Shown in pieces: positions 24,127 to 33,241 of a stretch of DNA of 55,735 nucleotides. The position numbers and the translations under genes were made by a program. Each line of letters begins with the position of its first letter. Position 1 is the first letter of the stretch. The notes under the pieces were generated by a model that was not told the origin of the DNA, did not search any database, and saw only the letters and a list, made by a program, of their open reading frames with translations. The DNA comes from Micavibrio sp. UBA5572 (GTDB lineage Bacteria; Pseudomonadota; Alphaproteobacteria; Micavibrionales; Micavibrionaceae). The stretch covers positions 1 through 55,735 of the forward strand of contig DIMG01000017.1 in the NCBI GenBank assembly GCA_002425415.1, given 5' to 3'.

Positions 24127-24836
24127 GGCCGTAAAAATCTCAAACCCCACATCACAATTAAAAGTCCGGCCATTACAAACCAGAAAATTGCATATTGAAG
24201 ATGCTCGTTTCTCAAATGGGTTTCAACTCTATATGGCCTCAACCCGTCAATAATTGGTGCAGCATTTTCTGCATAAAAAATACGCGGAACAACCGGTGAT
24301 AAACCCCAAAAATCAGACATTTCAGAATAATCTAAACGCCACCATTCCCCTTTTTGTGCAGCATTTTTTGGCTTAAAAATCGAAAAATCGGGGCGTCGCA
24401 CCAGACCAGTTAAATCCGCAGAGTAATCGGAAGCCCCACGCCATTTTTCAGGATTTTTGACATCATCCACCCATGCAATAACTGCAACATAAACATCCTC
24501 CCCCGAAAATTTGGCCGGAATTACAACCGGAAAACTAGTTTTGCTGTTTTCCACATAGCCATTGAGGTAAAGAGCCTTGGATGGATAAAGAGCAAGCGCA
24601 ACATCCCCTCTTTTGATTTCTCCACCATCGCTATTTTGAAAATCAGAAGAAGAAAGGCGCGGCAAATCGGATTGTTCCATCATCATATCCAGATGATGCT
24701 GAAGCTCTGTCTTCCATGACAGACGTTGAACCTGCCACACACCCAGCGAACACAACACCACCGACCCGATCAAACAGCATAGACTCGCCAGAACAGGAAA
24801 AGGGGTGCGGCAAGACAGGTGAAAAAAATTATTCAT
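24108..24836 (-). CDS. SURF1 family cytochrome oxidase biogenesis protein
   Basis: 242 residues from the ATG at 24836, inside the stop of the DUF983 gene (GATGAATAA). SURF1 (Shy1) takes part in heme a3 insertion into subunit I of aa3 oxidase. Two membrane spans flank a periplasmic domain (about 10-30 and 215-235). The N-terminal LGVWQVQRLSWK and the C-terminal RNEHLQYAIFWFVMAG match the family. Last gene of the oxidase assembly run. Confidence 0.92.
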   Translation of the reverse strand: MNNFFHLSCRTPFPVLASLCCLIGSVVLCSLGVWQVQRLSWKTELQHHLDMMMEQSDLPRLSSSDFQNSDGGEIKRGDVALALYPSKALYLNGYVENSKTSFPVVIPAKFSGEDVYVAVIAWVDDVKNPEKWRGASDYSADLTGLVRRPDFSIFKPKNAAQKGEWWRLDYSEMSDFWGLSPVVPRIFYAENAAPIIDGLRPYRVETHLRNEHLQYAIFWFVMAGLLIVMWGLRFLRPYLQSA

Positions 24837-25224
24837 CCCAATCCGAAGCTCTATGGCGAAATTGTATAGCAATAACGAGTGATTTCAAAGGCTTAAGGCT
24901 CACAACGGTAATCGCAATAGCCAAAACACCCCACAAAACAGCATGAACCCACAAAGGCGGCGAAAAAGCGGCATCAAACATCAAAGCCATCGGGACAAGA
25001 AGAACCCCCAAAAAGAAGATCAAGAAAACCGCAGGACCATCTGCACTATCATTCTTGGCCAGATTTAGCCCGCAAGACGTACATACACCCCGCAGAGTTA
25101 AATCAAATAACCCCTTGTTATATAAAGACCCTTGTCCACATCTCGGGCACGTACACCTCATAGCTTGACGAAAAAGTCTCCCCAAAGAAGAAGAGCCACC
25201 ATCAAGCTTTGGGGACGAACTCAT
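24829..25224 (-). CDS. DUF983 membrane protein of the oxidase run
   Basis: 131 residues. N-terminal zinc-ribbon-like CPRCGQGSLYNKG paired with CTSCGLNL, then two membrane spans (about 66-84 and 90-108). DUF983 proteins are regularly found between ctaE and SURF1 in Alphaproteobacteria; their role is unproven. It starts with ATGA overlap on the ctaE stop and ends overlapping the SURF1 start. Confidence 0.9.
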   Translation of the reverse strand: MSSSPKLDGGSSSLGRLFRQAMRCTCPRCGQGSLYNKGLFDLTLRGVCTSCGLNLAKNDSADGPAVFLIFFLGVLLVPMALMFDAAFSPPLWVHAVLWGVLAIAITVVSLKPLKSLVIAIQFRHRASDWDE

Positions 25225-26141
25225 TCCGCCATTCCACCGGAAGCCTCAAAAGCAGCGCGGGCTGCATCATAATCCCCGATCCCAATTGAACCGCCCCAAA
25301 TATAAACAGCGATAAACAGGAACAACCAGACCACATCCACAAAATGCCAATACCAGGCAGCAGCTTCAAACCCGAAATGGCGCTCAGGGTTAAAATGCCC
25401 CTTCATATTACGAACAAGACAAACACCAAGGAAAATTGTCCCCACCAAGACGTGAAAGCCGTGAAAACCTGTCGCCATGTAGAAAGTGGATGCAAACGAA
25501 CCTTGAGTAAACCCGAAATGGGCATGCATGTACTCGTACACTTGAAGACCCAAAAACACGACCCCAAGAAGAACCGTAATCACCAATGCCTCAGTCGCAG
25601 ATTTTTTATGTCCTGCCAAAATCGCATGATGAGCCCAAGTCACAGTCGTCCCCGAAAGCAACAAAATCATCGTCATCAAAAACGGTAAATCAAACGGAGG
25701 AACTGGATGAATCGAAGGAGGAGGCCAAACGCCTTGGGTATACTCAACCCTTAAATACTGGATAACCTCATCCGCAAAGACGCTGACATCAAAAAACGCC
25801 CAGAAAAACGCCACAAAAAACATAACTTCGGACGCAATAAACAAAGCCATGCCCATACGCAGGCCTTTTTCAGTGATTTTATTATGAACCTGCTCGGTCA
25901 CAGTTTCAAAAATCACATCTTTCCACCAGAAAACCATCACCCCCAAAATCGCAAAGACACCAACAATAGGCGCCCAAATCCCGGGCTTGAACACCCCGAT
26001 CGAAACATCATGCATAAACAGCAACATCCCCAGCGCAAAAAGCCCCCCTGCGAAAGCCCCGACCAATGGCCAGATACTGGGGCGCACAAGGTGATAAGGG
26101 TGGCGTTTGCCTGTTGTGCCAAATTCAATATGATCGGACAT
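25221..26141 (-). CDS. ctaE: Cytochrome c oxidase subunit III
   Basis: 306 residues, seven spans, the alphaproteobacterial/mitochondrial form. Recognised by HPYHLVRPSIWPL at the N-terminus, MFFVAFFWAFFD, TTVTWAHHAI, and the C-terminal EAAAWYWHFVDVVWLFLFIAVY. Strong ribosome site (AGAGGAAG). Part of an assembly run that lacks subunits I and II. Confidence 0.96.
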   Translation of the reverse strand: MSDHIEFGTTGKRHPYHLVRPSIWPLVGAFAGGLFALGMLLFMHDVSIGVFKPGIWAPIVGVFAILGVMVFWWKDVIFETVTEQVHNKITEKGLRMGMALFIASEVMFFVAFFWAFFDVSVFADEVIQYLRVEYTQGVWPPPSIHPVPPFDLPFLMTMILLLSGTTVTWAHHAILAGHKKSATEALVITVLLGVVFLGLQVYEYMHAHFGFTQGSFASTFYMATGFHGFHVLVGTIFLGVCLVRNMKGHFNPERHFGFEAAAWYWHFVDVVWLFLFIAVYIWGGSIGIGDYDAARAAFEASGGMAE

Positions 26142-26206
26142 GGATTCTTCCTCTGGTGGTATATGCTGCGACGAACGGTTGCTCGATTGATTGTTTTACC
26201 CTATTT

Positions 26207-26752
26207 TTACTGATTATAAAAGACCTCAAGCGCACGATCAAGCTCAGGCGACTCCGCACGATAAAAAGTATAGGACAAAGTCATCGTGGTTAAATCATCC
26301 AACTGGGTTTCCTGATCGAATTCAGGATCGATATAAAACACCACCGGAAAATGAGCTGTCTGGTGCGGCGCAATCATCTGGTAATCAAAACAGAAACATT
26401 GGGTCTTGTGGAAATACTTACCAGCAGAAGGCGGAGAAACATTAAACAGGGCAGACCCCGCCATAGGCTCATCGCTCTTATTCACAGCCGTAAAACTCAC
26501 AACCACTTCCTGCCCGATTTTCACTTTAACCGGCGGTTGATCTGATTGAAATGACCAAGGCAACGCTGAATCGACATCGGTATTAAACCGGACGGTCACT
26601 TCACGATCAAGAATCTGGATATTCGAGACTTCATCACTGCGAACTGGTTGCCCCCCATACCCCGTCACTTGACAATAAAGGCGATAAAGCGGAATCGACA
26701 AACACGTCAAACCAATCATAAAGACAACCATACCCCCAACAATCCAAGCCAT
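26207..26752 (-). CDS. ctaG: Cytochrome c oxidase assembly protein CtaG/Cox11
   Basis: 181 residues from the ATG at 26752. Cox11 delivers copper to the CuB site of subunit I. One N-terminal membrane span, then a periplasmic Ig-like domain with the copper-binding CFCF motif (about 115-118) and PVVFYIDPE. The given ATG leaves almost no cytoplasmic tail, whereas the frame upstream is open and reads SDEIARKNRRM, as expected for family N-termini. No ATG/GTG/TTG exists there, but an ATT at 26800 shares its A with the stop of the upstream gene (TAATT). The true start may be that AUU (197 residues). Confidence 0.93.
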   Translation of the reverse strand: MAWIVGGMVVFMIGLTCLSIPLYRLYCQVTGYGGQPVRSDEVSNIQILDREVTVRFNTDVDSALPWSFQSDQPPVKVKIGQEVVVSFTAVNKSDEPMAGSALFNVSPPSAGKYFHKTQCFCFDYQMIAPHQTAHFPVVFYIDPEFDQETQLDDLTTMTLSYTFYRAESPELDRALEVFYNQ

Positions 26753-26799
26753 CCGGCGATTTTTGCGGGCAATTTCATCTGAGTTGGAATGCGGGGAAA

Positions 26800-27117
26800 T
26801 TATTGACCGTCCTGAGCCTTGATAATATCGGCAACTTCATTAACATCCACAGGAACAGGCTCAATCATAGGATATTCATCAAGGTTGATAGGATGAAGCC
26901 ATTCAGGATCGGAAATAAGGATTTCTCCACCTGTCGCATACAAATTATCAACATAATCCTGCCCACGAGACCGATACGCTTCGCTCTTCATATCCATTTC
27001 ACGATTGTGAATGAGACGCTGATTAGACCAAAGATTCATCAATTGCTCTTCTGCCTGCACAGGAACAGCCCCCAACAGGATCGAAAACCCAATCAAAAAC
27101 ACAAAAAAACCACGCAT
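26800..27117 (-). CDS. Exported protein of unknown function in the oxidase assembly run
   Basis: 105 residues from the ATG at 27117, which overlaps the stop of the CoxF-like gene (TGATG). A signal peptide (about 1-22, ending VPVQA) is followed by a mature chain of about 83 residues, Asp/Glu-rich, with no Cys or recognised motif. Translation-coupled position between the small gene and ctaG suggests a role in oxidase assembly or copper delivery, but nothing in the chain shows metal binding beyond one His-containing stretch. Not seen by me in the standard cox arrangement. Confidence 0.6.
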   Translation of the reverse strand: MRGFFVFLIGFSILLGAVPVQAEEQLMNLWSNQRLIHNREMDMKSEAYRSRGQDYVDNLYATGGEILISDPEWLHPINLDEYPMIEPVPVDVNEVADIIKAQDGQ

Positions 27118-27248
27118 CACGAGCCTCCAAGCTGCATTTTGACAATAGTAACAGCAAAAATTGCCATCGCCAAGCCGAGAACCAACAACAAAACGACTCT
27201 GTTTTTATCCCGACGACGACGCATTATATTTTCTTGATCTCGTTCCAT
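27117..27248 (-). CDS. CoxF-like small membrane protein
   Basis: 43 residues. A basic N-terminus (MRRRRDKNR) is followed by one hydrophobic span (about 19-37) and a short tail. A small single-span protein of this kind sits between ctaB and ctaG in many alphaproteobacterial cox operons. It starts 2 bases after the ctaB stop and its stop overlaps the next start (TGATG). Function in the family is not known. Confidence 0.65.
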   Translation of the reverse strand: MERDQENIMRRRRDKNRVVLLLVLGLAMAIFAVTIVKMQLGGS

Positions 27249-27250
27249 GG

Positions 27251-28144
27251 CTAATTATGACAGAGCATAAGCGCAAGGAAAAGAGCAAAGAGATAAAAGA
27301 CTGAAAAGCCGAACATCCGTTTGGCAAATTTCAGATCATCTGACCCCAACACAAGAATAGCCGACAAAACAAAAAATCCACTTAACAAAGCGGCAACCCC
27401 ACCATAAATCCAACTAGCCATCCCCAGATACACCGGAACAATGGTCAAAGGCAGCAAAATCAAGGTATAAACCAACATTTGCCACTTGGTCACCCGCGCC
27501 CCGCTCACAACCGGCAACATAGGAATTTTAGCCCGCGTATAATCCGAATTAGCAAACAACGCCAACGCCCAAAAATGGGGCGGCGTCCAGAAAAAGATAA
27601 TGGAAAACAGCAAAATACTCTCGATAGAGACATGACCCGTCACCATCGCCCACCCGATCATCGGCGGAAAAGCACCAGCCGCACCACCAATCACAATATT
27701 CTGAGCCGTCCTGCGTTTCAGCCACATCGTATAAATCACAACATAAAAGAAACTGGCAAACCCCAAAAGACCAGCGGCAACCCAGTTGGTTGCCAACCCC
27801 ATCATCATCACCGCCAGAATAGACATAATAACGGCAAACCCCAGCGCATCATCGGGCGCAATCCGCCCCAAAGGAACAGCACGATTTTTTGTGCGGTTCA
27901 TCACAGCGTCAATATCGCGGTCATACCACATATTAAAAGCCCCTGACGCCCCCGCACCAATCGCCAGAGCCAAAATGCCCATAAAAGCCAGAAGAGGATG
28001 AAAATCGGCACGACCAGGTGCAATCCAATATCCGGCAAATCCGGAAAAAACTACCAAACTCATAACGCGAGGCTTTAACAGGGAGAAAAAATCCCCTGCT
28101 GACGATCCGACTTGAAGTGTATTTTCAGTAACAACTTGGCTCAT
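27251..28144 (-). CDS. ctaB: Protoheme IX farnesyltransferase (heme O synthase)
   Basis: 297 residues, about seven to nine spans, UbiA family. Adds farnesyl to heme b to make heme o, the precursor of heme a. The prenyl-diphosphate motif NMWYDRDIDAVMNRTKNRA is present, as is the YTMWLKRRTAQNIVIGGAAGA loop. Usually follows coxBA; here the upstream gene is ilvA, so the oxidase subunits I and II must lie elsewhere. Confidence 0.95.
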   Translation of the reverse strand: MSQVVTENTLQVGSSAGDFFSLLKPRVMSLVVFSGFAGYWIAPGRADFHPLLAFMGILALAIGAGASGAFNMWYDRDIDAVMNRTKNRAVPLGRIAPDDALGFAVIMSILAVMMMGLATNWVAAGLLGFASFFYVVIYTMWLKRRTAQNIVIGGAAGAFPPMIGWAMVTGHVSIESILLFSIIFFWTPPHFWALALFANSDYTRAKIPMLPVVSGARVTKWQMLVYTLILLPLTIVPVYLGMASWIYGGVAALLSGFFVLSAILVLGSDDLKFAKRMFGFSVFYLFALFLALMLCHN

Positions 28145-28195
28145 AGCATATTTCTAACAGATTAACCCTACCACGAGAAGGCCAATTTCTTGTTC

Positions 28196-29743
28196 TTACC
28201 CAACCGCCAAAATACGTTGGACAATAGCATCAGAAACAGATCGACATTCAACAGGAGACTGTTCGACAATTTCATAAAACCGTTGATGATCTGATTCCTG
28301 CACAAATTCGAACCCCATCAAAGCTCGCCCGATTGTCTCACCCGAATAGGCATAGTTAAAGTAACAAACATTGGCAACTTCGGATATTTTACGCATAAAC
28401 TCCCGCAATGCGCCTTTACGCTCGGGAAAATGAACATGCAGCAAAACAGGAAATTTGAACAAAGATGGATTGTAATTAATAACACGATATCGCACATCAG
28501 GATCTTCAGTAATATCTTGATAAATAATCTTTTCCTTTTGCAAATTTTGCTTCAACTCATCCATTTTTTCAGGAACAGCTTCAAACGCAATCACAGGATA
28601 ACCATCTGTGTCAGACATTTTTCCATACTGGAATTCCGAGACATTGACATCAGTAAAAATGCGATCAAGCAGCCCAAGCAAACTGCCGCTTTTTTCCGCC
28701 AGATGAAACCGCAAATATTTCCTGCGATTGGCACCAATCGCCGACTGGGATGAAATCAAAGCCAACTTGCCAAAATCCATATTGGCACCACATAGAACGC
28801 ACAACAGTTTTTTGCCTTTAACTTTTTCTGGATTTTCTGCAACAAATTTGACCATTCCGGCAAGCCCCATTGCCCCCGCAGGCTCTGGAATTACACGCTT
28901 GGCATCCCAGAATTTCTGGATCGCCGAACAAACTTCTTCATTGGTCACAAGAACCATTTCATCAATGGTTTTACGACAGATATTAAACGTCAAATCCCCC
29001 GGACGCTTGACGGCCGTCCCATCGCAAAACGTATCAACCTCATGCAAAGTCACAGGCTCACCACGTGCCAAGGATGCCGCCATACTGGCCTGCCCAACAC
29101 CTTCCACCCCGATAATTTTGGTCAAAGGATGATGTACTTTCAACCAACTGGACGCACCAGCAGCCATGCCACCACCGCCAATTTGCAAAAACACATAATC
29201 AAACGGCCCATCATTGGATAAGATAACCTCATCGGCAATCGTCGCTTGTCCGGCCATTGTATACAAATCATCAAAGGGGTGAACATAAGGAAGGTTTTCT
29301 TGCGCAGCAAATTCTCTTGCCGCCTCACTGGCCTGATCGTAAGTATCACCAACCAGAATAATTTCAACATGGCCTTGCCCATGAAGACGAACTGCTTTTT
29401 GTTTCATCTGTGGCGTTGAAAGTGGCATATAGATTTTGGCTTCAATCCCCAGCATACGCACAGCCAACGCCACACCTTGCGCATGATTACCAGCAGATGC
29501 AGCAACGACACATTTTGCCCCATGCGTCTCGCTTAATACTGCCGTGCAATTATACGCCCCACGCCATTTATAAGCATTAATCGGTGAAAGATCCTCACGT
29601 TTAACGAAAATCTGAGCCCCCGTATTATCCTCGATGCAAGGCACAGAAATTCTTTGCAAAGGCGTTGGCGATCCGGCGCGATAAACGCGAGTGCGTGCCT
29701 GCAAAATTTCAGTAAAAAGACGATCAAAGCTTTCTGTTTCCAT
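28196..29743 (-). CDS. ilvA: Threonine ammonia-lyase, biosynthetic
   Basis: 515 residues from the ATG at 29743 (a TTG at 29773 would add 10). PLP enzyme that converts threonine to 2-oxobutanoate, the first step to isoleucine. The Schiff-base Lys is Lys59 in NAYKWRGAYN; the phosphate loop is QIGGGGMAAG. Two ACT-like regulatory domains follow (about 325-515), where isoleucine inhibits in the long IlvA form, so the enzyme should be feedback-controlled. Separated by 51 bases from ctaB. No Shine-Dalgarno site is obvious. Confidence 0.95.
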   Translation of the reverse strand: METESFDRLFTEILQARTRVYRAGSPTPLQRISVPCIEDNTGAQIFVKREDLSPINAYKWRGAYNCTAVLSETHGAKCVVAASAGNHAQGVALAVRMLGIEAKIYMPLSTPQMKQKAVRLHGQGHVEIILVGDTYDQASEAAREFAAQENLPYVHPFDDLYTMAGQATIADEVILSNDGPFDYVFLQIGGGGMAAGASSWLKVHHPLTKIIGVEGVGQASMAASLARGEPVTLHEVDTFCDGTAVKRPGDLTFNICRKTIDEMVLVTNEEVCSAIQKFWDAKRVIPEPAGAMGLAGMVKFVAENPEKVKGKKLLCVLCGANMDFGKLALISSQSAIGANRRKYLRFHLAEKSGSLLGLLDRIFTDVNVSEFQYGKMSDTDGYPVIAFEAVPEKMDELKQNLQKEKIIYQDITEDPDVRYRVINYNPSLFKFPVLLHVHFPERKGALREFMRKISEVANVCYFNYAYSGETIGRALMGFEFVQESDHQRFYEIVEQSPVECRSVSDAIVQRILAVG

Positions 29744-29812
29744 AGGAAAATAGATAGCCTGTTTTCTGTCCAATCTGCAAGCAACAATTCAGCAACGCCA
29801 CATAAAATAATA

Positions 29813-30103
29813 CTAGTTGGAATTAACATGCCGTCTTAAAAAACGAGCCATAACATCCGTCCAACCATGCTGAGGCTGATCGCTGGAATATTTTCGGGCA
29901 GCAAGACGCAATAACCCTTCCAGACGTTCGGCACTAATATTGGGATTATCCAGACTTTGGCGCAAACGGTTCAAAGAAACGTGACAGCAATAACTGGCAT
30001 AATCCATATTGATAACGCCTCCTGCTTCAACGGTTGTTGTGTAGGCCATGCGCCCTTCTTCAAGAACACTGCGAACGGATTGGTGTATGATTGAGCAACT
30101 CAT
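29813..30103 (-). CDS. Hypothetical protein
   Basis: 96 residues. AGGAGG, a perfect ribosome site, precedes the ATG. The chain has four Cys in its N-terminal half (including a CC pair at about 39-40) and a basic helical C-terminus (LEGLLRLAARKYSS, MARFLRRHV). No family recognised. Upstream of ilvA in the same direction, 69 bases away. Confidence 0.6.
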   Translation of the reverse strand: MSCSIIHQSVRSVLEEGRMAYTTTVEAGGVINMDYASYCCHVSLNRLRQSLDNPNISAERLEGLLRLAARKYSSDQPQHGWTDVMARFLRRHVNSN

Positions 30104-30598
30104 AAAAAACCTCCTATTTTTTTGTTAATTTATACTCTATCCACACACTCTTTCAGAACGCATCCAAATATAATTTTCATAAATACAGACTTGGGAACCA
30201 AGGCGCATATATTCACGAAAATATAGGACACGAATATCTATTTTTTCAGTTTTTTACATAGTTCAGGTAAACAAAACAGACGCCATCGGATTAAGGGGCT
30301 TACGCCAGCCGGACAACGATGTTTTGGACACTTTGAGAACCATAATCTACTCAGCACCCCTCAGGCACAGCAGTAAAGTTTCAAAAACGCTACTGTAAGT
30401 GTAATTTCATTCTATGTCAAAATGTCGCACTTGTAAAGAAGGAATTTTCAAAACGCACCGTTTTATTAAGATATAAAATATGAGGCAAAACAGTAAGAAA
30501 ACCTAGGTACACAACTTTTCACAGTTGACTAATTGCTGAAAATTCTTCCTAATCCGCCCCACAAATAGACATTAGAATAAATCTGGAGCGAATCAACT
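30104..30598. other. 495-base region upstream of fabD without a recognised gene
   Basis: AT-rich. I see no convincing gene. A TTGACT at 30525-30530 with CCTAAT 17 bases later is a weak promoter for fabD. CAAAACA (30272-30278) and TGTTTTG (30320-30326) could pair around a small GGC-TTAC-GCC hairpin, so a structured leader or small RNA is possible but unproven. A 20-codon ATG frame at about 30415 is too short to call. Confidence 0.3.
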
Positions 30599-31552
30599 AT
30601 GCGTGCCTTTGTTTTTCCCGGTCAGGGATCACAATTTATCGGAATGGGCAAAGATCTGGCAGAGGCTTTCATTGAAGCCCGTGAAGTTTTTCAGGAAATC
30701 GATGATGCTCTGGATCAACACCTGTTCAAGCTCATGACCGAAGGCGCAGACTCCGACCTCAATCTCACGGAAAATACTCAACCAGCCCTAATGGCGGTTT
30801 CAATGGCCGTAGTTAAAACCCTGACAGGGCAAGGCGGTATCGACCTGGCAAAATCTGCCTCCTTTGTGGCAGGTCACTCTTTGGGAGAATATTCTGCCCT
30901 CACGGCCGTTGAAGCTTTCGACATCTCGACAACCGCCAGACTGTTAAAACTGCGCGGACAAGAGATGCAAAAAGCCGTCCCCATTGGCATCGGAGCCATG
31001 GCCGCCATCCTCGGACTTGATCTGGCTGACATCGAAGCCATCACCAAAGAAGCCAACACCAAAACAAAAAACGGAGAAACCGTACAATCCGCAAATGACA
31101 ACTCCCCGGGACAAGTTGTGGTATCAGGCCACGCCGGAGCTGTCGCCATCGCCATGGAACTGGCAACAGCCAAAGGCGCAAAACGCGCCCTTCAACTCCC
31201 TGTCAGCGCACCCTTTCATTGCCGCTTGATGCAACCCGCAGCCGATGCCATGGAACGCGCTTTGGCAGATACCACCATCGCCCCGCCGATTTTACCCATC
31301 GTTGCCAACGTGACGGCAAGCGCCATCACTACCCCGCAAGACATTCGCCGCTTGTTGGTCGAACAAGTCACCGGCATGGTGCGCTGGAGAGAATCCGTCA
31401 CATGGATGAAAGACCAAGGAGTCACCGAGATAATTGAACTCGGCGCAGGAAAAGTTTTAAGCGGCCTCATCAAACGCATCGAAAAAGATGTCTCCTCCGA
31501 AAGCGTCGGCACACCGGATCAAATCGAAGCTCTTATTCAAAAACTTAGCTAA
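30599..31552 (+). CDS. fabD: Malonyl-CoA:ACP transacylase
   Basis: 317 residues. Loads malonyl onto acyl carrier protein. GQGSQFIGMGKDL near the N-terminus, nucleophile Ser94 in GHSLGEYSAL, and the catalytic His in VSAPFHCRLM are present; GAGKVLSGL is at the C-terminus. GGAG precedes the ATG. fabG follows at 22 bases. Confidence 0.96.
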   Translation: MRAFVFPGQGSQFIGMGKDLAEAFIEAREVFQEIDDALDQHLFKLMTEGADSDLNLTENTQPALMAVSMAVVKTLTGQGGIDLAKSASFVAGHSLGEYSALTAVEAFDISTTARLLKLRGQEMQKAVPIGIGAMAAILGLDLADIEAITKEANTKTKNGETVQSANDNSPGQVVVSGHAGAVAIAMELATAKGAKRALQLPVSAPFHCRLMQPAADAMERALADTTIAPPILPIVANVTASAITTPQDIRRLLVEQVTGMVRWRESVTWMKDQGVTEIIELGAGKVLSGLIKRIEKDVSSESVGTPDQIEALIQKLS

Positions 31553-31574
31553 TTAGTAAAAAGGAAAAAATATC

Positions 31575-32312
31575 ATGTTCAACCTTACCGGAAAAACAGC
31601 ACTCGTCACAGGCGCAACAGGTGGCATCGGTGAATCCATCGCCCGCGCCCTCCATGCTCAAGGTGCAACCGTTGGCATTTCAGGCCGTAATGTTGAAAAG
31701 CTCAATGCACTGGCCACTGATTTAAAAGATCGCGTTCATGTTTTTCCCGCTGACCTGTCCAACCCAGAGGACATCGACAAACTGGTTTCAGACACAGATG
31801 CCGCCATGGGGCAAATTGATATTCTGGTTAATAATGCAGGCCTGACACGTGATAATCTATCCATGCGGATGAAAGATGAAGAGTGGAACGACGTCATTGC
31901 TGTGAATATGACCGCCACCTTCAAACTTGCCAAAGCCGTCCAACGCGGCATGATGAAACGCCGCAATGGCCGCATTATCAACATCGCCTCTGTCGTTGGC
32001 GTGATGGGAAATCCGGGACAATGTAACTATGTAGCCAGTAAAGCCGGCATGATCGGCTGGTCAAAAGCGATGGGACAAGAAGTGGCCTCACGCGGAATCA
32101 CCGTCAATTGTGTTGCCCCGGGCTTTATTGCAACTTCGATGACCGAAGTTTTAACCGATGACCAAAAAGCAAAAATATCAAGCACCATCCCGATGGGCAA
32201 AATGGGAACAGCAAACGACATCGCCGCCGCCGTCACCTATCTGGCTTCCGATGAAGCAGGCTACGTCACCGGAACTACCCTCCACGTCAATGGCGGCATG
32301 GTAATGATTTAA
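31575..32312 (+). CDS. fabG: 3-oxoacyl-ACP reductase
   Basis: 245 residues, short-chain dehydrogenase. NADP-binding TGATGGIG (12-19) and the catalytic triad Ser139, Tyr152 and Lys156 are intact. AAAGGA precedes the ATG. Its last four bases overlap the convergent fcl gene; acpP and fabF, which usually follow fabG, are not here. Confidence 0.96.
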   Translation: MFNLTGKTALVTGATGGIGESIARALHAQGATVGISGRNVEKLNALATDLKDRVHVFPADLSNPEDIDKLVSDTDAAMGQIDILVNNAGLTRDNLSMRMKDEEWNDVIAVNMTATFKLAKAVQRGMMKRRNGRIINIASVVGVMGNPGQCNYVASKAGMIGWSKAMGQEVASRGITVNCVAPGFIATSMTEVLTDDQKAKISSTIPMGKMGTANDIAAAVTYLASDEAGYVTGTTLHVNGGMVMI

Positions 32313-33241
32313 GAATCGTTTGTAATATTAAAAAGAAAATCCGCATAGGCCTGTTTTATGCCGTCTTCAATATGTGTTGTAGGTTCCCAGCCCAACTGTT
32401 GAGCCCGCGTACAATCCATAAGTTTATGGGTCATACCAGATGGGGCAGAAAGATTATGCACGAAATGTCCAGAGTATCCCAGAGCTTGTGCTGCAAATTC
32501 ATAATATTGATTAACAGTAAAATCTTGTCCCATGCCTATATTCAAGCAAGACGGAAGAGTGCTCATATTCCCTGCAATTGAAAAAATAAATTTGACCAGA
32601 TCGTCGACATAAATAAATTCACGCCGAACCTCTCCAGCGCCCCAAATCTCGATCATGTCCTGCTGTTTTTCTAAAGCATTGTGGATTTTAAGAATGATCG
32701 CTGCCATTAAATGACTGTGTTCTGGGTGATAATTATCTGCGGGTCCATAAAGATTACAAGGAATGATCGTTTTATATGCGACATTATACTGATCGGAAAT
32801 ATAAGAACATAAACGCTGTCCTGATATTTTGGCAAGAGCATAACCTTCGTTACTGGGCTCAAGCGGCGCTGCCAGAATATCTTGTTCTTGCAATAAGGGT
32901 TTATAATCACGGGGATACATACAAGAACTACCAAAATAAATCAGATTTTTGATACCGGATGTCAAGGATTCATGAATAACATGAGTGTTAATCAAAATAT
33001 TCTCCGACAAGAACGTAGCCTGATTTTCTGAATTTGCTTTGATCCCCCCGACTTTTGCAGCCGTATGAATAACCAGGTCAAACGTATTTTTGTCAAAAAA
33101 TGTTTTTACAGCCTCTTGGTTGGTTAAATCCAGTTCTTTGCGAGTTGGAGCTTTAATAGTCCACTGCGGAGCAAATGTTTTTGCCAATCTCAATATCGCT
33201 TGCCCGACCATTCCGGTTCCACCAGTCAAGAGTACTTTCAT
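32309..33241 (-). CDS. fcl: GDP-L-fucose synthase
   Basis: 311 residues from the ATG at 33241, chosen for AAGGAGAGG just upstream and because the Rossmann motif TGGTGMVG follows at once. The 3,5-epimerase/4-reductase makes GDP-L-fucose from the Gmd product. Catalytic Ser106, Tyr134 and Lys138 (YALAK) are present, as is VYGP-type CNLYGPADNYHPEHSH. Its first 89 bases overlap the end of gmd. Confidence 0.95.
   Translation of the reverse strand: MKVLLTGGTGMVGQAILRLAKTFAPQWTIKAPTRKELDLTNQEAVKTFFDKNTFDLVIHTAAKVGGIKANSENQATFLSENILINTHVIHESLTSGIKNLIYFGSSCMYPRDYKPLLQEQDILAAPLEPSNEGYALAKISGQRLCSYISDQYNVAYKTIIPCNLYGPADNYHPEHSHLMAAIILKIHNALEKQQDMIEIWGAGEVRREFIYVDDLVKFIFSIAGNMSTLPSCLNIGMGQDFTVNQYYEFAAQALGYSGHFVHNLSAPSGMTHKLMDCTRAQQLGWEPTTHIEDGIKQAYADFLFNITNDS

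Noticed and set aside
27479..27946. 155-codon plus-strand frame antisense to ctaB
   Set aside because: Shadow of ctaB, which carries all farnesyltransferase motifs.
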